This document shows positions 11,672-19,775 of a stretch of DNA of 64,000 nt, in pieces (the first letter of the stretch is position 1; the number at the start of each line of letters is the position of its first letter). The position numbers were made by a program, and so were the translations under genes. Below the pieces are notes generated by a model, which worked only from the letters and a program-made list of their open reading frames with translations, had not been told where the DNA came from and made no database searches. This DNA is from Massilia sp. MS-15. Its GTDB lineage: Bacteria; Pseudomonadota; Gammaproteobacteria; Burkholderiales; Burkholderiaceae_D. The stretch spans positions 159,334 through 223,333 of the forward strand of contig NZ_JAIWIA010000018.1 in assembly GCF_020176695.1 (NCBI RefSeq), read 5' to 3'.

Positions 11672-12571
11672 CTAGATCCAGTAGATGAACGCCGCCAGCG
11701 CCAGCACCAGGCCGACGCGGACCAGGTTGTAGACGCTGCGGTTCCAGGCCTTGACGCGGCGCCGGTACTGGCCCATGTAGAAGGAAATGCGGAACAGCTT
11801 GCTCACCAGGCCGACCTGGTCGCCGCTCTCGTTGGGCGAGGCGGCGGCGGTCATCAGGGTGCGGCCCAGCCAGCGGTTGACCGCCCCCATCCAGCGGTAG
11901 CGCATCGGCCGCTCAACGTCGCAGAACAGGATCACCCGGTCGCTCTCGCTGCCATTGATGGCCCAGTGAATATAGGTCTCGTCAAAGACCACGCCCTGCC
12001 CGTCGCGCCAGCTATGGCGTTCACCATCGACCTCGATGAAGCAGCGGTCGTCGTTCGGCGTGGCCAGGCCCAGGTGGTAGCGCATCGAGCCGGCGAAGGG
12101 ATCGCGGTGCGGGTTCAGCTTGCCGCCCGGCGGCAGTTCGGCGAACATGGCCGCCTTCACCGAGGGAATCGACTGCAGCAGCGCATGGGTCTGCGGACAC
12201 AGGCGCGCGGCCGATGGATGGCTGGCGTCGTACCACTTCAGGTAGAAGCGCTTCCAGCCATTCTTGAAGAAGGAGTTGAAGCCGGCGTCGTCGTTCTGCT
12301 CGGCGGCCTTGATCTTCTTCAGGGCCAGCAGTTGCTCGGCTTCGGCGCGGATGATGGGCCAGTTCTCCTGCAGGCGCGCCAGTTCCGGAAATTCGCTCAC
12401 CGGGATGAAGGGCGTGCTCGGCACCCGGGAAAACTTGTGCATGAAGATGTTGATCGGCGCCATGAACGACGAATGATCGAACAGCTGGCGCCGGAACGGC
12501 AGACGGACCCGGCCGCGGAAGTGGATATGCAGGATCGACAGGATATAGAACCCGACCACGAACCACTTCAT
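11672..12571 (-). CDS. lpxO: LpxO-type lipid A / aspartyl-asparaginyl beta-hydroxylase family dioxygenase
   Basis: 299 residues. It begins with a membrane-proximal segment ('FVVGFYILSILHIHFRGRVR', then 'RRQLFDHSSFMAPINIFMHKFS') very like LpxO, and ends with a hydrophobic C-terminal anchor ('LVRVGLVLALAAFIYWI'). The Fe(II)/2-oxoglutarate site is visible as 'NPHRDPF' (HxD) and the distal His in 'FDETYIHWAIN', with Arg in 'DRVILFCDVERPMR'. LpxO adds a 2-hydroxyl to an acyl chain of lipid A at the inner membrane. GGAGG stands 5 bases before the ATG at 12571. An upstream in-frame TTG at 12586 is less likely. A peptide-hydroxylating relative is the main alternative. Confidence 0.8.
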   Translation of the reverse strand: MKWFVVGFYILSILHIHFRGRVRLPFRRQLFDHSSFMAPINIFMHKFSRVPSTPFIPVSEFPELARLQENWPIIRAEAEQLLALKKIKAAEQNDDAGFNSFFKNGWKRFYLKWYDASHPSAARLCPQTHALLQSIPSVKAAMFAELPPGGKLNPHRDPFAGSMRYHLGLATPNDDRCFIEVDGERHSWRDGQGVVFDETYIHWAINGSESDRVILFCDVERPMRYRWMGAVNRWLGRTLMTAAASPNESGDQVGLVSKLFRISFYMGQYRRRVKAWNRSVYNLVRVGLVLALAAFIYWI

Positions 12572-12733
12572 TGCATCCTCCGCCAACCTGGCTTGCCCGA
12601 TAAGGGACGCAGGATACCATAAGGACCGGCCGGCCGTTGCCGGCGGGTCGCCATTCCGTGGGGCGCGATTGTGCCGGCAAAACCAGGGCCTTGCCGGCAG
12701 GGTGATCCGGCGCGCGGCCGGATTCAGGGAAAC

Positions 12734-12961
12734 TCAGTGCTGGACCGAGGTGATCGCATACCCTTTTTCGCCGATCTGGCCGGCCACGTTGCGGATGTCG
12801 TAGTCGTCCAGCTGGTCGGCATCGTCGGCCACTTCGATGGCGCGGACCTCGATCTCCCAGTCGGTGTTGGTGGCTTCTTCGGGGATGTTGCGTGCTTCGG
12901 GTACTGCCAGGTAGGACAGCTTTCCGTTGGTTTCTGCTCTACGGTAAATATCCAGGCGCAT
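12734..12961 (-). CDS. Small DUF6139-like conserved protein
   Basis: 75 residues starting MRLDIYRRAETNGKLSYLAV, with an 'IPEEATNTDWE' segment in the middle and a C-terminus ending GYAITSVQH. I recognise this as a small cytoplasmic protein recurrent in Oxalobacteraceae; its function is unknown. The chosen ATG has GAGG 8 bases upstream. The open frame runs further, to 13033, without a better start. It is acidic, has no membrane segment, and may be a single-gene unit. Confidence 0.7.
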   Translation of the reverse strand: MRLDIYRRAETNGKLSYLAVPEARNIPEEATNTDWEIEVRAIEVADDADQLDDYDIRNVAGQIGEKGYAITSVQH

Positions 12962-13089
12962 AGTCGTTTCCTCAAAGTCAAAGCCCGCTTTCCCAATGAA
13001 AGCCGGCAATTCCACAGTAGAAGATCCAGGCACTGTCGTCTGTTAACTGGGCCACGCAGCCATGCGCCCGGCGCAGGCCGCGCCGCCGC

Positions 13090-13290
13090 TCAGCGGCCGG
13101 GAGAGGCCCCGAGGATCCGGGCCGGCAGCATCACGATGGCGCGCAGCAGTTCGAACACGGCGTCGACGCCGATGCCGAGCAGCCGGAACGGCAGCAGCAG
13201 CAGCCAGACCAGCGGATACAGCACCAGGGCCAGCAGCGCGATCGGCCAGCACAGGAACAGCAGTAGCAACCATAGCAGGAAACCCAACAT
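13090..13290 (-). CDS. Small two-segment membrane protein, unknown function
   Basis: 66 residues from the ATG at 13290, which has AAAGGAG 8 bases upstream. The N-terminal half is almost entirely hydrophobic (MLGFLLWLLLLFLCWPIALL, then ALVLYPLVWLLLLPF), giving two closely spaced membrane segments. A short amphipathic C-terminus follows ('GVDAVFELLRAIVMLPARIL'). I cannot assign a family. The good ribosome-binding site and sharp hydrophobic profile support a real gene. The open frame extends to 13437, but the extra part looks non-coding. Confidence 0.6.
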   Translation of the reverse strand: MLGFLLWLLLLFLCWPIALLALVLYPLVWLLLLPFRLLGIGVDAVFELLRAIVMLPARILGASPGR

Positions 13291-13541
13291 TGTTCTCGCT
13301 CCTTTGAATGCCGTCACAACCGCTGCGGGTTGACGGCGCAGGGATACTATAGTTCCCTGTTGCGCAGCAGACAATCCATCTGCGACGGATGGGGCAAATG
13401 GCAGGGCGAACGGAGGAAATGCGCGCCTGGATGGCACGGCTGGATAGCGCCGGGATGCAGGCGCGCGGCGGGGCCGCCGCTGCGCCTGCTCCGGCTAGTG
13501 AAGGGGCTGGCGGGAGGGGCCGGCCTTGCCGGCCCGGGAGA
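13291..13541. other. Intergenic stretch with no recognised feature
   Basis: About 250 bp between the small membrane protein and the end of the PRMT-like gene. I find no convincing gene, RNA or terminator. It should contain the promoter of the small membrane protein. Confidence 0.4.
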
Positions 13542-14456
13542 TCAGGCGAACGCGGCCAGCTGTTCGTGGACGCGCTGGTTGACGACCTGGGCCCGCAGCG
13601 AGGCCTGCAGCGACGGAATCGAGCCGCCGGCGCGGTACTGGAAGGCGATGTGCAGCAGGTCGCCCGCCTCCACCTTCAGCGGCTGGGCCAGCGGCAGGGT
13701 CATGTAATGGTTCAGCCAGTCGATCGTGGTGGCGCGCTCCTGCAGCACGGCCAGCACGTTCTTGGTGATGAAGCGCATCGCGTTCAGGGTACCGCTGCGT
13801 TCGGCCACGATTCCGCCTTCCCAGGAGAACACGCTGTCCACCTGCTGGCTGAAGTCGATCAGGCTGTACACGGCCGGCTGTCCCAGCTCGACGGTACCCG
13901 GATAGACGACGCCGGTTTCCTGGAACTGGACGATGGGCGCGTAAAAGCCCTCGAAATCGTATTCCTGTTCGATCGGCTGGGCCGCCATGATCACCGCTTC
14001 CGGCATGAACACCGGCAGCGGGCCGCCGAATTTCGCCAGGTAGCGGCGCTTGAAGGATTCGATCACCTCGACCTGCTTTTCACGCAACATGCCGACATGG
14101 ATCATCTCGCAGATCACCACGTCCACCGGTTCCGGCGGCAGGTAGTCGAAAGCGTCGGCATGGATCACCTCGACCTTGTGGCCGTTCGGATTCATCGCCA
14201 GGAACTTGCGCGCCTCGCGCACCATGTCGGGGTTGAACTCCACGCAGTACACCTTGGCGGCCTGCTGGGCCGCGAAGAAGGACAGCACGCCGGTGCCGCC
14301 GCCCAGTTCCAGCACCTTGGCGCCGGGGCGCACGGCGTAGTGGATTGCCGACTTGAAGCTGTGCATCCGGTTCTGGTCCATCAGCATGTTGTGATGGTAG
14401 TGCACTGGAATGAACTGCCCCAGGTAGCAGCTTTCGATTTCGCGTTCGTTCAGCAT
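13542..14456 (-). CDS. PRMT-like class I SAM-dependent methyltransferase
   Basis: 304 residues from the ATG at 14456, which has AGGA about 7 bases upstream. The SAM-binding motif I is VLELGGGTGVLSFFA (about 48-62), followed by the acidic end of strand 2 'VYCVEF' (E73) and 'HADAFDYL'. The fold resembles protein arginine methyltransferases: an N-terminal 'YHHNMLMDQNRMHSFKSAI' helix precedes motif I, and E117 and E126 in 'CEMIHVGMLRE' have the same nine-residue spacing as the PRMT double-E loop. A C-terminal beta region contains 'TTIDWLNHYM...PLKVEAGD', where PRMTs carry the THW loop. PRMTs methylate arginine side chains; whether this one does is unproven. It is transcribed apart from the ankyrin gene 119 bp upstream on the same strand. 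Confidence 0.75.
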   Translation of the reverse strand: MLNEREIESCYLGQFIPVHYHHNMLMDQNRMHSFKSAIHYAVRPGAKVLELGGGTGVLSFFAAQQAAKVYCVEFNPDMVREARKFLAMNPNGHKVEVIHADAFDYLPPEPVDVVICEMIHVGMLREKQVEVIESFKRRYLAKFGGPLPVFMPEAVIMAAQPIEQEYDFEGFYAPIVQFQETGVVYPGTVELGQPAVYSLIDFSQQVDSVFSWEGGIVAERSGTLNAMRFITKNVLAVLQERATTIDWLNHYMTLPLAQPLKVEAGDLLHIAFQYRAGGSIPSLQASLRAQVVNQRVHEQLAAFA

Positions 14457-14575
14457 GGTAAGTCCTTGTCCTTCAGGGTCGTTGTACCGTGAAGACATTA
14501 TGGCCAAGGATGCATGCCGCCCATGCGTGGAGCTGCGGGGTGTTTACCGCCCAGTTTTGAACGAACGTGGAAAAT

Positions 14576-15253
14576 TCAGCGCCCGGACGCTGGAACGGCG
14601 GCGGAAATGGCGGCGGCGATGTCGGTGTGGCCGGCCCGGTCGGCGATCCGGGCCGCGCTCAAGCCCTCGGTGTTGCGCAACCCCGGACTGGCGCCGGCTT
14701 CCAGCAGCAGGCGCACCATGCCCGGCTGGCCCTCGCGCGCCGCCATCATCAGCGGCGTATATGCACCGCTAGCGCGCGGCGACAGGGCGTCGAGCCTGGC
14801 CCGGCGCGCGATCAGGAGGCGCGCGATATCCTCGCTGCCGCTGGCCGCGGCATAGTGCAGCGGCGTCCAGCCCTCGCGGTCGGCCTTCGCGCCCCTGGCG
14901 AGCAGGGCTTCGGCGGCGCGCCGGTTGCCCTTGTAGGCCGCCATCATCAGTGCGGTGTTGCCGTTCATGGCCTGGGCTTCGAGGTCGATGCCGGGCAGGC
15001 GCAGCAGCGCCTCGAACACCCGCATCGACCCTTCGCGCACGGCCAGCACCAGGGCCGGCTCGCCGCCCAGCGGATTGACGGTGTTCGGATCGACCTCGGC
15101 GCCGGCCAGCTCGCGCACCTCATCGACATTGTCGAGCTGTACCGCGCGGAAGAAACTGGCCACCTGGGCGGGCGTTGCCGCGGCGGCCAGTCCGGCCTGC
15201 GATGCGGCTGCCGCCAGGCAGGCGAGGAAAATGGCGCGGCGCAGGATCGTCAT
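14576..15253 (-). CDS. Secreted/periplasmic ankyrin-repeat protein
   Basis: 225 residues. An N-terminal signal peptide (TILRRAIFLACLAAAASQAG, cleaved near 'GLAAAA') precedes about five ankyrin repeats, seen from 'GNTALMMAAYKGNRRAAEALLARGA', 'GWTPLHYAAASGSEDIARLL', and 'YTPLMMAAREGQPGMVRLLLEAGA'. Ankyrin repeats mediate protein binding; no enzymatic domain is present. The ATG lies only 4 bases after the tatD stop, so the two are very likely co-transcribed, with this gene at the 3' end of the tmk-holB-pilZ-tatD run. Export to the periplasm is inferred from the signal peptide. Confidence 0.85.
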   Translation of the reverse strand: MTILRRAIFLACLAAAASQAGLAAAATPAQVASFFRAVQLDNVDEVRELAGAEVDPNTVNPLGGEPALVLAVREGSMRVFEALLRLPGIDLEAQAMNGNTALMMAAYKGNRRAAEALLARGAKADREGWTPLHYAAASGSEDIARLLIARRARLDALSPRASGAYTPLMMAAREGQPGMVRLLLEAGASPGLRNTEGLSAARIADRAGHTDIAAAISAAVPASGR

Positions 15254-15257
15254 GGTC

Positions 15258-16040
15258 TCACGCCCGGGCAGTCTGGAACAGGTGGAAGAAATTCGCACTG
15301 GTGCGCTCCGCGACCTCGCGCAGCGACACGCCTTTCAGGTTGGCGATGAACTCGCCCACGTGGGCGACATAGCCGGGTTCGTTCATCTTGCCGCGGAAGG
15401 GCACCGGCGCCAGGTAGGGCGAGTCGGTCTCGATCAGCATGCGCTCGAGCGGCACGGCCTTGGCCACTTCCTGCAATTCCCTGGCGCTCTTGAAGGTGAC
15501 GATGCCGGAGAAAGAAATATAGAAACCCTGCTCCATGGCGGCCTGCGCGACCTCGAGCGATTCGGTGAAGCAATGCATCACGCCAGCCACGCCGCCGGCG
15601 TCAAGGCCGGCGCCCTCTTCCCGCATGATGCGGATGGTATCGGCAGACGCGGAACGGGTGTGGATGATCAAGGGCTTGCGCGTCTCGCGCGAGGCGCGGA
15701 TGTGGGTGCGGAAGCGCTCGCGCTGCCATTCGAGGTCGCCTTCCAGGCGATAGTAGTCGAGGCCGGTCTCGCCGATGGCGACGACCTTCGGATGGTCCGC
15801 CAGCGCAACCAGCTGCTGCACGCTTGGCTCGGGGGTGTCTTCGTAGTCGGGGTGCACGCCGACCGAGGCGAAGATGTGCGGGTGCTGCTCGGCAAGGGCC
15901 AGCACCTGCGGGAAGTCCGGCAGGTCGACCGACACGCACAGCGCGTGGGTCACCTTGTTCTCGGCCATCCTGGCCAGGATCTCGGGCATCCGGGCCGCCA
16001 GTTCCGGAAAATTGATGTGGCAGTGGGAATCGATGAACAT
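15258..16040 (-). CDS. tatD: TatD-family metal-dependent hydrolase / DNase
   Basis: 260 residues, standard for TatD. The metal-site motif 'IDSHCHINF' opens the protein, followed by 'SVGVHPDYED', 'AIGETGLDYYR' (bridging Glu), 'PLIIHTRSA', 'VMHCFTES' and 'IETDSPYLAPVPFRGKMNEP'. TatD-family enzymes are TIM-barrel metal-dependent nucleases acting on 3' ends and in DNA repair. The frame continues upstream, but the ATG at 16040 begins the conserved core. Position next to pilZ-holB-tmk is conserved across beta- and gammaproteobacteria. The GNAT gene is interposed here. Confidence 0.93.
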   Translation of the reverse strand: MFIDSHCHINFPELAARMPEILARMAENKVTHALCVSVDLPDFPQVLALAEQHPHIFASVGVHPDYEDTPEPSVQQLVALADHPKVVAIGETGLDYYRLEGDLEWQRERFRTHIRASRETRKPLIIHTRSASADTIRIMREEGAGLDAGGVAGVMHCFTESLEVAQAAMEQGFYISFSGIVTFKSARELQEVAKAVPLERMLIETDSPYLAPVPFRGKMNEPGYVAHVGEFIANLKGVSLREVAERTSANFFHLFQTARA

Positions 16041-16071
16041 GGCGGTATTGTACGCGAGGCCACGGCGCGGC

Positions 16072-16590
16072 TCAGGCCACCCGCTTGCCAAGGATGACCA
16101 GGTCGCGCTCGATCCCGTCCAGGTTCGCCACGCGCGGGAAATGCGCCCACTTCTCGAAGCCGTACTTGCCGAACAGCGCCAGGCTGCGCGCGTTGTGGCC
16201 GAAGATGAAGCCCAGCAGGGTATGCACGGCCACCTGCGGCGCATGGGCGATCGCCAGTTCCAGGCAATAGCGTCCCAGGCCACGGCCGCGCGCGCTTTCC
16301 GCGATATAGATCGAGACCTCGGCCGTGCCCGCGTAGGCCGGGCGGCCATAGAAATTCGAGTAGGACAGCCAGCCCAGCACTTCCGGCTGGGCGCGCCCGT
16401 CCTCGGCGGCGTGGATCACCCACAAGGGCCGGCGCTCCGGCGTGTGATCGGCGAACCATTGCTCGCGCGATGCGACCGTGATCGGCTCGGTGTCGGCCGT
16501 GACTTCGCGCGAAGCGACGGTGGAGTTGTAGATGTCGACGATGACGGGCAGATCGTCACGGGTGGCGAGGCGGTGGACGTAGGACGGCAT
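16072..16590 (-). CDS. GNAT-family N-acetyltransferase (PAT/MnaT-like)
   Basis: 172 residues. The fold matches phosphinothricin/methionine-sulfoximine acetyltransferases: 'RDDLPVIVDIYNSTVASREVTADTEP' near the start, 'GWLSYSNFYGRPAYAGTAEVSIYI', the acetyl-CoA loop 'RGRGLGRYCLELA', and 'IFGHNARSLALFGKYGFEKWAHFP'. It would acetylate a small amine, possibly an amino-acid analogue, in the cytoplasm. It sits between pilZ and tatD on the same strand with gaps of about 31 bp, an insertion into an otherwise widely conserved order. Substrate is not predictable. Confidence 0.85.
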   Translation of the reverse strand: MPSYVHRLATRDDLPVIVDIYNSTVASREVTADTEPITVASREQWFADHTPERRPLWVIHAAEDGRAQPEVLGWLSYSNFYGRPAYAGTAEVSIYIAESARGRGLGRYCLELAIAHAPQVAVHTLLGFIFGHNARSLALFGKYGFEKWAHFPRVANLDGIERDLVILGKRVA

Positions 16591-16621
16591 GGAAGGGAGA
16601 GAAGCGGAAACGGAAGCGAAA

Positions 16622-16999
16622 CTACAGGGTATGGGTTGCGCGCGCCGAGCGCAGCGCCGCGCCGAGGATTTCCTCGATGCGCAGCCTGGCCTTCTGCCCG
16701 GCTTCGTCCGCCGGGAAGTGCACGCCGATGCCCTGCGCCTTGTTGTGGTTGGCGCCGGCCGGCGTGATCCAGGCCACCTTGCCGGCGATCGGGTACTTGT
16801 TCGGGTCGTCCATCAGCGACAGGATCAGGTAGATCTCGTCGCCGATCTTGTAGGGCTTGGTGGTGGGCACGAACATGCCGCCGTTCTTCAGGAACGGCAT
16901 GTAGGCCGCGTACAGCGCCGCCTTTTCCTTGATCGCCAGCGACAGCACGGACGGCCGCGGCGGCTGCGGGGCGCTCGGGTCGGCGGGCATGGGGTTCAT
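16622..16999 (-). CDS. pilZ: PilZ-domain protein (type IV pilus PilZ type)
   Basis: 125 residues. The PilZ-like core runs from 'SVLSLAIKEKAALYAAYMPFLKNGGMFVPT' to 'KVAWITPAGANHNKAQGIGVHF'. As in the founding PilZ protein of pili, the c-di-GMP-binding RxxxR motif is missing; the N-terminal segment is instead proline-rich. It is expected to act in type IV pilus assembly by contacting PilB/FimX-type partners. AAGGA sits 5 bases before the ATG at 16999, which is preferred over the ATG at 17005. The gene begins about 10 bp after holB, matching the tmk-holB-pilZ-tatD order of Pseudomonas. Confidence 0.85.
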   Translation of the reverse strand: MNPMPADPSAPQPPRPSVLSLAIKEKAALYAAYMPFLKNGGMFVPTTKPYKIGDEIYLILSLMDDPNKYPIAGKVAWITPAGANHNKAQGIGVHFPADEAGQKARLRIEEILGAALRSARATHTL

Positions 17000-17009
17000 C
17001 GACATCCTT

Positions 17010-18044
17010 TCAGGCACAGCACGAAGTGTACTCAAGCAACATATCTTCGACAAACAATTTTGCCGACAGGGGATGGTCGGCCACCGCGCGCCGTTCGCCG
17101 GCCGCCTTGATCGCACGGTTCAGGCTGGCTACGGGCACGCGCGCGGCCAGCGCCGCCAGTTCCTTGCGGTAGCGCGGATAGTAGCGCACCTGGCCCGACA
17201 GCTTGAGCGCGAACACATCGTACAGCCAGCGCTGCTGCCACGCCACCAGCGCCGGCAAGGAGGCTTTCGCCAGCTTCTCGGCGGTGCGCAGGGCGCCATC
17301 GACCGCGGGCCGGGCCAGGAACTGGAGCAGGGTGTCGAGCTCCTCGCGGCTGCCGGCTTCGGCCTCGGCCAGGGCCGCCAGCGGCGCCCCGCCCTGCTCG
17401 CGCAGCCAGCTGTCGGCGTCCTGCACGCCCTGCGCCGAGAGCCAGGCCAGCGCCTCCTCGTGCGCAGGCATGGGCAGGGCGAACTTGCGGCAGCGCGACA
17501 GGATCGTCGGCAGCAGGCGGTCCAGGCTGTTCGAGGCGAGCAGGAACACGGTGCCGGGCGGCGGCTCCTCGAGGGTCTTGAGGAGCGCGTTCGAGGCCGG
17601 CATGTTCAGGCTTTCCGCCGGATACAGCAGCACCACGCGCAGGCCCTGGCGGTGGGTGGAGATGTTCATGAAGTCGGACAGGGCCCGCACCTGCTCGATC
17701 TTGATCTCCTTCGAGGGCGCCTTGCCGGCCTTGCCCGATTTGCCGGCCGGGGCGGGTTCCGCGCCGTCCTCGGCCTCGGCCGGAAGCTCGTCTTCCAGCG
17801 CTTCCGGGCGCACCCGGCGGTAGTCGGGATGGTTGTTCTGCGCGAACCAGCCGCAGGACACGCAGGCGCCGCAGGCGTGGCCGTCGGGCCGGCCGTTCTC
17901 GCACAGCAGGGCCTGGGCGAAGCTTTCCATGAAGCCGGCCTTGCCGACGCCTGCCGGACCGTGGAACAGGATGGCGTGCGGCAGGCGCGCGCGCATCTGC
18001 TGCAGGCGCGTCCAGGCGCCGGCCTGCCAGGGGTACATCGTCAC
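17010..18044 (-). CDS. holB: DNA polymerase III subunit delta'
   Basis: 344 residues. The clamp-loader AAA+ fold is seen as '[26 protein letters not shown]', a four-cysteine zinc module in '[20 protein letters not shown]', '[27 protein letters not shown]', '[20 protein letters not shown]' and '[11 protein letters not shown]'. Delta' is the stator of the sliding-clamp loader. An acidic, then Lys/Gly/Ala-rich insert (about 83-112) separates the zinc module from the next helix. The GTG start at 18044 overlaps the tmk stop (GTGA) and has GGAG 8 bases upstream. An ATG at 18038 is possible but lacks a well-spaced site. Confidence 0.92.
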   Translation of the reverse strand: MTMYPWQAGAWTRLQQMRARLPHAILFHGPAGVGKAGFMESFAQALLCENGRPDGHACGACVSCGWFAQNNHPDYRRVRPEALEDELPAEAEDGAEPAPAGKSGKAGKAPSKEIKIEQVRALSDFMNISTHRQGLRVVLLYPAESLNMPASNALLKTLEEPPPGTVFLLASNSLDRLLPTILSRCRKFALPMPAHEEALAWLSAQGVQDADSWLREQGGAPLAALAEAEAGSREELDTLLQFLARPAVDGALRTAEKLAKASLPALVAWQQRWLYDVFALKLSGQVRYYPRYRKELAALAARVPVASLNRAIKAAGERRAVADHPLSAKLFVEDMLLEYTSCCA

Positions 18045-18670
18045 AGCAGTTTCTCCAGCACGTGGCCGAGCTGCTCCTGGATCGCGGGAATGCTGCGGGT
18101 CGAATCGACCACCACGATGCGCCCCGGATCCTGGGCCGCCCGGCGCAGGTATTCATTGCGGCATTTTTCGAAGAAATCCGCCTCCTCGCGCTCGAACTTG
18201 TCGAGGCTGCGGGTGGCGTCCAGGCGTTCACGCGCCACCGCCAGCGGCACGTCGAACAGCAGGGTCAGGTCGGGCTGCAGGCGCGGGTGCACCCAGGCTT
18301 CGAGCGCTTCCAGCTTGGCGCGGTCCAGGCCGCGCCCCCCGCTCTGGTAGGCGAAGCTGGCATCGGTGAAGCGGTCCGACAGCACCCAGTCGCCGCGCGC
18401 CAGCGCCGGCTCGATGACCTGGGCCAGGTGCTCGCGCCGGCTGGCGAACATCAAGAGGGCCTCGGTCTCGAGGTGCATCGTTTCATGCAGCAGCAATTCG
18501 CGCAGCTTTTCACCGAGCGCCGTGCCGCCCGGTTCGCGGGTGGCGACCACGCGCTTGCCGCGTCCCGCCAGCCAGTCGCGCACGAAGCCGATGTGGGTCG
18601 ACTTGCCGGCGCCGTCGATGCCCTCAAAAGTGATGAACTTGCCTGTCAATTCCGTTGCGCCCCGCTTCAT
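18041..18670 (-). CDS. tmk: Thymidylate kinase
   Basis: 209 residues. Walker A is [11 protein letters not shown], followed by the substrate motif '[18 protein letters not shown]' (DR/EPGGT loop), '[19 protein letters not shown]' and the lid '[14 protein letters not shown]'. It phosphorylates dTMP to dTDP for DNA synthesis. The ATG overlaps the mltG stop by 4 bases and its own stop overlaps the holB start, so mltG-tmk-holB look translationally coupled. Confidence 0.96.
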   Translation of the reverse strand: MKRGATELTGKFITFEGIDGAGKSTHIGFVRDWLAGRGKRVVATREPGGTALGEKLRELLLHETMHLETEALLMFASRREHLAQVIEPALARGDWVLSDRFTDASFAYQSGGRGLDRAKLEALEAWVHPRLQPDLTLLFDVPLAVARERLDATRSLDKFEREEADFFEKCRNEYLRRAAQDPGRIVVVDSTRSIPAIQEQLGHVLEKLL

Positions 18671-19722
18671 TGCCTGATCCGGCGCTGGTACTGGTTCACG
18701 GCGCGGTTGTGGTCGTTCAGGTTGTCCGAGAACTGGCTGGTGCCGTCGCCCCGCGAGACGAAGTACAGGGCCCCGGTCTTGGCCGGCGCCAGCGCCGCCG
18801 CCAGCGACTGCACGCCGGGCAGCGAGATCGGGGTCGGCGGCAGCCCGGCCCGGGTATAGGTATTGTAGGGCGTATCGGTCTGCAGGTCTTTCTTGCGGAT
18901 GTCGCCCGCGTAGCGCTCGCCCATGCCGTAGATCACGGCCGGATCGGTCTGCAGCATCATGCCGACCCGCAGGCGGTTGACGAACACGCCGGCGATCATG
19001 CCACGCTCGCTTTTCTGGCCGGTTTCCTTCTCGATGATCGAGGCCATGGTCAAGGCTTCGTAGGGCGTCTTGTACGGCAGGCTCGGGTCGCGCGACTCCC
19101 AGGCAGCCTTCAGGTGCTCCAGCATGGCCTGGTGGGCCTGCTTGTAGATCGCCAGTTCCGACGAGCCCTTGGCGAACAGGTAGGTATCCGGGAAGAACAG
19201 GCCTTCGGGCTGGGTATAGTCGGCCGAGATCTTCTTCATCAGCGCTTCGTCCGACAGCTGCACGGTGTCGTGCCGCAGGCGCGGGTGGGCGGCCAGCGCG
19301 GCGCGCATCTGCCTGAAGGTCCAGCCTTCCACGATGGTCACGGCTTCCTGCGCGAACTCGCCGCGCACCAGCTGGCTCAGCAGGCGGCGCGGCGAAGTGT
19401 TCGGCTTGAGCTCGTAGCTGCCGGCCTTGATCCGGCCGGCCTCGCCCGTGACCCGCGCCAGGATGTTGAACAGCTGCGGGTTGAGCGGCACGCCGGCCTT
19501 GGCCATCTGCTGCGCCGCGGCACCCACGCCGCTGCCGGGTTCGATCGTGAACGGGATCTCCGGCCCCGCCGTCGTCAGCGGACGCTTGGCCCAGTACGAG
19601 AAACCGGACCCCGCCGCCACCGCGACGATGACGCCGGTAACCAGGAGTTTTTTGATGAATGCCATAGATTGTTTTGGTTTGCGCCCTGGCTTTCCGCCCT
19701 TCCGGCGCGATTTTGCCGACAT
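18667..19722 (-). CDS. mltG: Endolytic murein transglycosylase MltG
   Basis: 351 residues. A basic N-terminus and a single membrane segment ('[20 protein letters not shown]') precede a LysM-like region and the YceG catalytic domain. Landmarks are '[18 protein letters not shown]', '[17 protein letters not shown]', '[16 protein letters not shown]' (catalytic Glu), '[15 protein letters not shown]', '[10 protein letters not shown]', '[11 protein letters not shown]' and '[10 protein letters not shown]'. MltG cleaves nascent glycan strands at the inner membrane and sets their length. Two starts are possible (19722 and an internal ATG at 19665), neither with a clear Shine-Dalgarno. It heads the minus-strand run and is divergent from ygfZ. 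Confidence 0.93.
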   Translation of the reverse strand: MSAKSRRKGGKPGRKPKQSMAFIKKLLVTGVIVAVAAGSGFSYWAKRPLTTAGPEIPFTIEPGSGVGAAAQQMAKAGVPLNPQLFNILARVTGEAGRIKAGSYELKPNTSPRRLLSQLVRGEFAQEAVTIVEGWTFRQMRAALAAHPRLRHDTVQLSDEALMKKISADYTQPEGLFFPDTYLFAKGSSELAIYKQAHQAMLEHLKAAWESRDPSLPYKTPYEALTMASIIEKETGQKSERGMIAGVFVNRLRVGMMLQTDPAVIYGMGERYAGDIRKKDLQTDTPYNTYTRAGLPPTPISLPGVQSLAAALAPAKTGALYFVSRGDGTSQFSDNLNDHNRAVNQYQRRIRQ

Positions 19723-19775
19723 CTTTATAATGAGCCCGTAATGATAATGCTTAATCGCTCATACTAACCGGATTT
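19723..19775. promoter_or_regulatory. Short divergent promoter region mltG / ygfZ
   Basis: Only 53 bp separate the two outward-facing starts, so both promoters must lie here or inside the genes. A TATAAT hexamer is present on the plus strand at 19726-19731. I cannot find a matching -35 at normal spacing, so it is only suggestive. Confidence 0.35.

Noticed and set aside
14550..14575. GAACGAACGTGG resembling the TACGAACGTTCGTA palindrome
   Set aside because: Only about 9 of 14 positions match and the right half is missing, so it is not counted as a third operator.
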